64,000 nt of DNA. It comes from Burkholderiales bacterium (GTDB lineage: Bacteria; Pseudomonadota; Gammaproteobacteria; Burkholderiales; Burkholderiaceae_A). Below are positions 59,565 to 64,000 of the stretch, piece by piece (positions within the stretch are counted from its first letter, which is position 1; every line of letters begins with the position of its first letter). The stretch spans positions 62,001 to 126,000 of the forward strand of contig JAIXOP010000003.1 of assembly GCA_027486725.1 (NCBI GenBank), written 5' to 3'. The position numbers and the translations under genes were made by a program. A model generated the notes under the pieces. The model was not told the origin of the DNA, did not search any database, and saw only the letters and a program-made list of their open reading frames with translations.

Positions 59565-61514
59565 ATGGACTATCCCAAGGCTTTTGATGTGATTGTGGTG
59601 GGCGGCGGCCATGCGGGCACGGAGGCTGCCCTGGCCTCGGCGCGTCTGGGTGCGGCCACCCTATTGATCACCCACAGCCTCGACACCCTGGGCCAGATGT
59701 CCTGCAACCCCAGCATCGGGGGCATTGGCAAGGGCCATCTGGTGAAGGAAATCGATGCCCTGGGCGGCGCCATGGCGCGCGCCACCGATGTGGCGGGCAT
59801 TCAGTTTCGCATCCTCAACGCCTCGAAGGGTCCCGCCGTCCAGGCAACCCGCGCCCAGGCCGATCGGGTGCTCTATCGCAAGGCCATTCGGGGGATGTTG
59901 GAAAACACCCCCAACCTCTGGCTCTTCGCCGAGGGCGTCGATGACCTGATCCTGGTGGGCGGGCGGGTGGCCGGTGTGGTCACCCAGTCGGGCGTTCGCA
60001 TGCACGGCCGCGCCGTGGTGCTCACTGCGGGAACCTTCCTCAATGGCCGAGTCCACATCGGCCTGCAGAATTACAGCGCGGGCCGCGCCGGGGATCCGCC
60101 CGCCATCCGCCTGTCGGAACGCCTCAAGGAGCTGAAGCTTCCCCAGGGCCGACTCAAAACGGGCACCCCACCCCGCCTCGATGGCCGCACCATCGACTGG
60201 GCGCGTCTGGCGCCCCAGCCTGGCGACCTCGACCCGGTGCCGGTTTTTTCATTCCTCGGCAGGCCCGAGGACCATCCCGAGCAGCTGCCCTGCCACATCA
60301 CCCACACCAACGAGCGCACCCACGACATCATTCGCGGGGGCTTCGATCGGTCGCCGATGTTCACCGGCGTGATCGAGGGTGTTGGCCCCCGCTATTGCCC
60401 GTCCATCGAAGACAAGGTCAACCGCTTCGCGGAGCGCACGAGCCATCAGATTTACCTTGAGCCCGAGGGCCTGACCACCCATGAGGTCTACCCCAATGGC
60501 GTCTCGACCAGCCTGCCCTTCGACATTCAGATCGCCATGATCCATTCGATGGAGGGCCTTGAGCAGGCGCACATCCTGCGGCCAGGCTACGCCATCGAAT
60601 ACGACTACTTCGATCCGCGGCACCTCAGCCTGTCCCTAGAGACGCGCGACATTCCAGGACTGTTCTTTGCCGGCCAGATCAATGGCACGACCGGCTATGA
60701 GGAGGCTGCCGCCCAGGGGCTGATCGCCGGCCTCAATGCAGCACTTCAGGTTCAGGAACGCGCGCCTTGGACGCCCCGCCGCGACGAGGCCTACCTCGGC
60801 GTCATGGTCGATGACCTCACCACCGTGGGCGTGACGGAGCCTTACCGGATGTTCACCAGCCGGGCCGAATATCGACTCAGTCTGCGCGAGGACAATGCCG
60901 ACCTCCGCCTCACGCCCATGGGCCGAACCCTGGGCCTCGTCGACGACGAGCGCTGGCAGCACTTTGAGGCCTACCGCGCGGGTCTGGAAGAGTGTGAGCG
61001 CCTGCTGTCCAAGCGCTGGGTCCAGCCCCCCGAGGTGGAGGGCGCCGCACTGGCGCCCCTGCGGGCCAAGCTGGACCCCGGTGGCTTGCGACGTGAGCAA
61101 ACACTTCTGGATCTGTTGCGCCGGCCGGCGATCGCTCTGCCCGACCTCTGGCCTCTGCTGCCGCCGGAGGCTGCTGCGCTGCTCCACGACGCCCGGCGTG
61201 CCGAGCAGCTCACCATCGCCACCAAGTATCGCGGCTACATCGATCGCCAGGCGCTGGAGGTCGCCCGACAGACCAGCCATGCCGACGACCCGATTCCCGC
61301 CGACTTCGACTACGCCACCGTTGGCGGACTGTCGGTGGAGGTGCGTCAGAGACTGCAGAAGTCTCAGCCCGCCAGCCTGGGTCAGGCCTCGCGGCTGCCC
61401 GGTGTGACCCCGGCCGCCATGTCCCTTCTGCAGATCCACCTCAAGCGGTGGCGATCGATGTCGGACTCGGCGCCATGCGCGGCCGCCGATCCCGCCGCCC
61501 CACAGGCCGCCTGA
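59565..61514 (+). CDS. mnmG: tRNA uridine 5-carboxymethylaminomethyl modification enzyme MnmG
   Basis: FAD enzyme that, with MnmE, modifies the wobble uridine of some tRNAs. The 649-residue protein begins with the FAD motif [22 protein letters not shown], then [24 protein letters not shown] and, later, [17 protein letters not shown] and [21 protein letters not shown]. The C-terminal helical domain contacts tRNA and MnmE. ATG 59565 gives the family start. rsmG begins immediately after the stop, forming the mnmG-rsmG-parA-parB run. Confidence 0.97.
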   Translation: MDYPKAFDVIVVGGGHAGTEAALASARLGAATLLITHSLDTLGQMSCNPSIGGIGKGHLVKEIDALGGAMARATDVAGIQFRILNASKGPAVQATRAQADRVLYRKAIRGMLENTPNLWLFAEGVDDLILVGGRVAGVVTQSGVRMHGRAVVLTAGTFLNGRVHIGLQNYSAGRAGDPPAIRLSERLKELKLPQGRLKTGTPPRLDGRTIDWARLAPQPGDLDPVPVFSFLGRPEDHPEQLPCHITHTNERTHDIIRGGFDRSPMFTGVIEGVGPRYCPSIEDKVNRFAERTSHQIYLEPEGLTTHEVYPNGVSTSLPFDIQIAMIHSMEGLEQAHILRPGYAIEYDYFDPRHLSLSLETRDIPGLFFAGQINGTTGYEEAAAQGLIAGLNAALQVQERAPWTPRRDEAYLGVMVDDLTTVGVTEPYRMFTSRAEYRLSLREDNADLRLTPMGRTLGLVDDERWQHFEAYRAGLEECERLLSKRWVQPPEVEGAALAPLRAKLDPGGLRREQTLLDLLRRPAIALPDLWPLLPPEAAALLHDARRAEQLTIATKYRGYIDRQALEVARQTSHADDPIPADFDYATVGGLSVEVRQRLQKSQPASLGQASRLPGVTPAAMSLLQIHLKRWRSMSDSAPCAAADPAAPQAA

Positions 61515-62279
61515 GTGCGGGATCAGATTCAATCGGGTGCCCTGGCCATGGGCATTGCGCTCGCGCCCGAGGTGGTCGCCGGCCTTGAGGCCTTCGCCCT
61601 GCAGTTGCTGACCTGGAATCGCACCCACAGCCTCACGCGCCTCGACCGGCCCGAGGCCGTGGTCGAGGACCTCACGCTCGACGCCTTGGCTGCCCTTCCC
61701 CACCTTCGGGAAGTGCCCGCCACCGGCCACCTGCTCGATGTGGGCTCGGGCAATGGCTACCCCGCCATCCCCTTGGCCCTGGCCATGCCCGAGCATGCCT
61801 TTGGCATGGTGGAACGCGTGGCCCGCAAGGCGGCCTTTCTGCGCAGCGCGGTGGCCCGCCTGGGCCTGAGCTCCCGGGTGACGGTCTATGAGCAGGATGT
61901 CGCCCGGCTGACCCGGAGTCGGCTGCCCCGAGGCGAAGCCCCCGCCGTGGTGACATCGCGCGCCTACGCCAAGCCCGATGTCTTTCTCTCGACCACCCAG
62001 CATCTGGCGGGGCCCGAGACCCGCCACCTCTATTGGGCGGGGGCGCAAGAGATTGCCCGCTGGCTGGGTGATAATTTGCCCCTGCATCGCGCGGGGGAAA
62101 CCGCCGACCGCAGCCCACAGCGCACGACTTCCCACGACCTTGCCGGCGATTCGCCCAGGCTGGTCCAGACCCTTGCTCCCGGCGGCAGGTCGAGAGCGTT
62201 CTTGTGGCTGAGGGCGTCGTACGGATCCCCTGCGCCCCGACCATCCCAGCTCACCCCTTCATCTCCGACTGCCCCATGA
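61515..62279 (+). CDS. rsmG: 16S rRNA m7G527 methyltransferase RsmG
   Basis: Methylates G527 of 16S rRNA. The GTG start at 61515 follows the mnmG stop directly. The 254-residue protein has the AdoMet motif HLLDVGSGNGYPAIPLALAMP near residue 73 and VVTSRAYAK. E. coli RsmG has 207 residues; the extra length is a Pro/Ser/Thr-rich C-terminal tail plus an insert (AGETADRSPQRTTSHDLAG), both low-complexity. The usual KG dipeptide of the fold appears as AG (YWAGAQE). The stop overlaps the parA start by ATGA. Confidence 0.88.
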   Translation: MRDQIQSGALAMGIALAPEVVAGLEAFALQLLTWNRTHSLTRLDRPEAVVEDLTLDALAALPHLREVPATGHLLDVGSGNGYPAIPLALAMPEHAFGMVERVARKAAFLRSAVARLGLSSRVTVYEQDVARLTRSRLPRGEAPAVVTSRAYAKPDVFLSTTQHLAGPETRHLYWAGAQEIARWLGDNLPLHRAGETADRSPQRTTSHDLAGDSPRLVQTLAPGGRSRAFLWLRASYGSPAPRPSQLTPSSPTAP

Positions 62280-63139
62280 CTCAGCGCTCCACCCCTGCCG
62301 CTCCGACCGCCGCGCCATCGCGGGCCCAGGTCTTTGCTGTTGCCAATCAGAAAGGCGGCGTGGGCAAGACCACCACCTCTGTGAATTTGGCGGCGGCCAT
62401 GGCTGCTCTGGGTTACCGCGCCCTGCTGGTGGACCTCGACCCACAGGGCAATGCCACCATGCATGCGGGCATCGACAAGATGGCCCTCGATGCCACGGTC
62501 TATCACATGCTGGTTGGCCTCAAGGGCTTTCGCGATGTCTGCCAGCGATCTCCGGCGGGCTTCGATGTGCTGCCCGCCAACCGCGAGCTGGCGGGCGCGG
62601 AGCTCGAACTGGTCGACTTCGAAGACCGCGAGCATCGACTGCGCCAGGTCTTGAATGCCGAGGCGGCCAACTACGACCTGGTGGTGATGGACTGCCCCCC
62701 GTCCCTGTCCATGCTCACCCTCAACGGGCTGTGCGCCGCCGACGGCGTCATCATTCCCATGCAGTGCGAGTACTTTGCCCTCGAGGGCCTGACCGACCTG
62801 GTCAACTCGATCGGTCGCATCCACGCCGGTCTCAACAAAGGCCTGCGCATCATCGGCCTGCTGCGCGTGATGTTCGACACCCGAATGACCCTCTCGCTGC
62901 AGGTGAGCGAACAGCTCGACGCACACTTCGGTGACAAGGTCTTCCAAACCGTGATTCCCCGCAATGTGCGGCTCGCGGAGGCCCCGAGCCACGGCATGCC
63001 CGTGCTCCAGTACGACGCCGGATCCCGTGGGGCCCAGGCCTACAAGCGCTTTGCGGCAGAGCTCTGCCAGCGCCTGGGGCTAAAGCCCACCCCGCAGCTG
63101 CAGGCCCAGGCCGCAGCACCCCTGGTCGATGCCGACTAG
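62276..63139 (+). CDS. parA: Chromosome partitioning ATPase ParA (Soj)
   Basis: Walker-type ATPase that moves ParB-bound origins along the nucleoid. From ATG 62276 it has 287 residues, with the deviant Walker A AVANQKGGVGKTTTSVNL near 24-40, Walker A' VDLDPQGNAT and Walker B VVMDCPPSLSMLTLN. It lacks the N-terminal HTH of plasmid type Ia ParA, so it is the chromosomal Soj type. A short low-complexity N-terminal tail precedes the fold. parB follows after 49 bp. Confidence 0.96.
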   Translation: MTQRSTPAAPTAAPSRAQVFAVANQKGGVGKTTTSVNLAAAMAALGYRALLVDLDPQGNATMHAGIDKMALDATVYHMLVGLKGFRDVCQRSPAGFDVLPANRELAGAELELVDFEDREHRLRQVLNAEAANYDLVVMDCPPSLSMLTLNGLCAADGVIIPMQCEYFALEGLTDLVNSIGRIHAGLNKGLRIIGLLRVMFDTRMTLSLQVSEQLDAHFGDKVFQTVIPRNVRLAEAPSHGMPVLQYDAGSRGAQAYKRFAAELCQRLGLKPTPQLQAQAAAPLVDAD

Positions 63140-63188
63140 TCCTGGTCGCCCCACACCCTCCAACACCCTCATCCCACAGACCATCTCC

Positions 63189-64000
63189 ATGAGCAAAAAG
63201 CGCGGCCTCGGTCGGGGCCTGGAAAACTACTTCGGCAATACCGCGGCCCTGGCCACGGGCGACGCCGGCACCACCGCCATTGCCCTGGGCGATCTGCAGC
63301 CCGGCCACTACCAGCCGCGCAAGGACTTCTCGCCCGAGGCCCTCGAGGATCTGGCGGCCTCGATTCGCACCCAGGGTGTGATGCAGCCCATCCTGGTGCG
63401 CCCTCTGCCCCCGGGCCGTGGCGCTCGCTATGAAATCATCGCGGGCGAGCGGCGCTTTCGTGCCTCCCAGATGGCGGGCCTCTCGGAGATCCCCGCCCTG
63501 GTCCGCGAGGTCGACGACCAGAAGGCCCTGGCCATGGCCCTCATCGAGAATCTTCAGCGCGAGGACCTCTCGGCGCTCGAGGAGGCCGAGGGCATTGAGC
63601 GCCTCATTCAGGAATTCGGCCTCACCCACGAGCAGGCGGCCGAGGCCGTGGGCCGATCGAGGTCGGCCACCTCCAATCTCCTGCGCCTGCTGGGACTTCC
63701 AGCCCCAACGCGCGAGGCGCTGCGGGGGGGCAGGATCGACGCCGGCCATGCCCGCGCCCTGCTGGCCCTGCCCGAGGCCCTCCATACCCCCCTGCTGCAG
63801 TCGATTGCTGCCGAAGGGCTGTCGGTCCGCGAGGTGGAGAACCGCGTGCGCGACTGGCTCGCCAAGACCGGTGGCCAAGACGGCGGCCGGACCACGGCCC
63901 GTGGGGCGGGCGGCAAGTCCAGTGGTTCGGGCGGCTCGGGCGGCTCCTCGGCCGATTGGGGCCGCATGGAGCGGCTGTTGGCCGATCAGCTCGGCCTCTC
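63189..64000 (+). CDS. parB: Chromosome partitioning protein ParB (partial)
   Basis: DNA-binding CTPase clamp that loads at parS and spreads. About 270 codons are visible before the right edge; the last residues of the C-terminal dimerisation domain are missing. The start ATG 63189 gives MSKKRGLGRGLENYF, the ParA-stimulating N-terminus. The CTP-binding motifs are GERRFRASQMAG and ALIENLQREDLSALEEA, and the HTH core follows (THEQAAEAVGRSRSATSNLLRLL). A Gly/Ser-rich linker precedes the C-terminal domain. Its target parS sites are present at 55.4 and 56.5 kb. Confidence 0.97.
   Translation, partial: MSKKRGLGRGLENYFGNTAALATGDAGTTAIALGDLQPGHYQPRKDFSPEALEDLAASIRTQGVMQPILVRPLPPGRGARYEIIAGERRFRASQMAGLSEIPALVREVDDQKALAMALIENLQREDLSALEEAEGIERLIQEFGLTHEQAAEAVGRSRSATSNLLRLLGLPAPTREALRGGRIDAGHARALLALPEALHTPLLQSIAAEGLSVREVENRVRDWLAKTGGQDGGRTTARGAGGKSSGSGGSGGSSADWGRMERLLADQLGL

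Overview
This window is a gene-dense, GC-rich stretch of bacterial chromosome around the replication origin. Gene content and order point to a betaproteobacterium, most likely Burkholderiales. The lineage clues are the run def-fmt-htpX-rsmB-DUF4390-ntrY-regulator-trkA-trkH, the set ubiK-comM / torF-glnK-amtB, the set gshA-gshB-EIIA-HPr-EI, a TIGR02049-type glutamate-cysteine ligase, and dprA next to a topoisomerase III-like enzyme. These are family and synteny judgements; no database search was run. I see no rRNA, tRNA, insertion sequence, prophage or CRISPR array. No gap without a gene exceeds 300 bases; the largest are about 272 bp (dnaN-dnaA) and 254 bp (upstream of torF). Many neighbouring genes overlap by ATGA or TGATG, so translational coupling is the rule.

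Layout. 0-8 kb: gatC-gatA (leftward, gatA cut by the edge) diverge from the cell-shape operon mreBCD-mrdA-rodA, followed by aceK. 8-14 kb: full-length metH, an unknown small gene, a predicted lipoprotein and an MFS carrier. 14-19 kb: ubiK-comM (leftward) diverge from torF-glnK-amtB, whose upstream region carries an NtrC-like palindrome and a sigma-54 promoter. 19-24 kb: glutathione synthesis (gshA, gshB) with a regulatory PTS (EIIA, HPr, EI). 24-28 kb: a small LuxR-type HTH gene, metX-metW, a DUF3429 protein and a second MFS carrier. 28-38 kb: a nine-gene leftward operon from def to trkH. 38-43 kb: dprA-topB facing a 5'-nucleotidase gene. 43-52 kb: gyrB-dnaN-dnaA leftward and rpmH-rnpA-yidD-yidC-mnmE rightward. 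52-64 kb: a small asparaginase, GTP-type PEP carboxykinase, pdxA with a MOSC gene, two aldehyde dehydrogenases, then mnmG-rsmG-parA-parB (parB cut by the edge).

How it works together. The dnaN-dnaA gap holds a cluster of DnaA-box-like sequences and is the best origin candidate. A perfect DnaA box lies between dnaA and rpmH. ParA and ParB are encoded at the right end, and two parS sites (one perfect 16-mer, one 15/16) lie 7-10 kb from the origin candidate, so the window holds a complete origin-segregation module. The nitrogen block (sensor protein, channel, NtrC/sigma-54 control) sits beside the regulatory PTS. The most useful leads are regulatory and structural: a parS site that forms both the end of pdxA and the start of the MOSC gene, a non-canonical rnpA start, a possibly leaderless gshA, an HTH gene overlapping ptsI tail to tail, and an NtrX-like regulator with no AAA+ domain. 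I did not find a convincing new multi-gene system.
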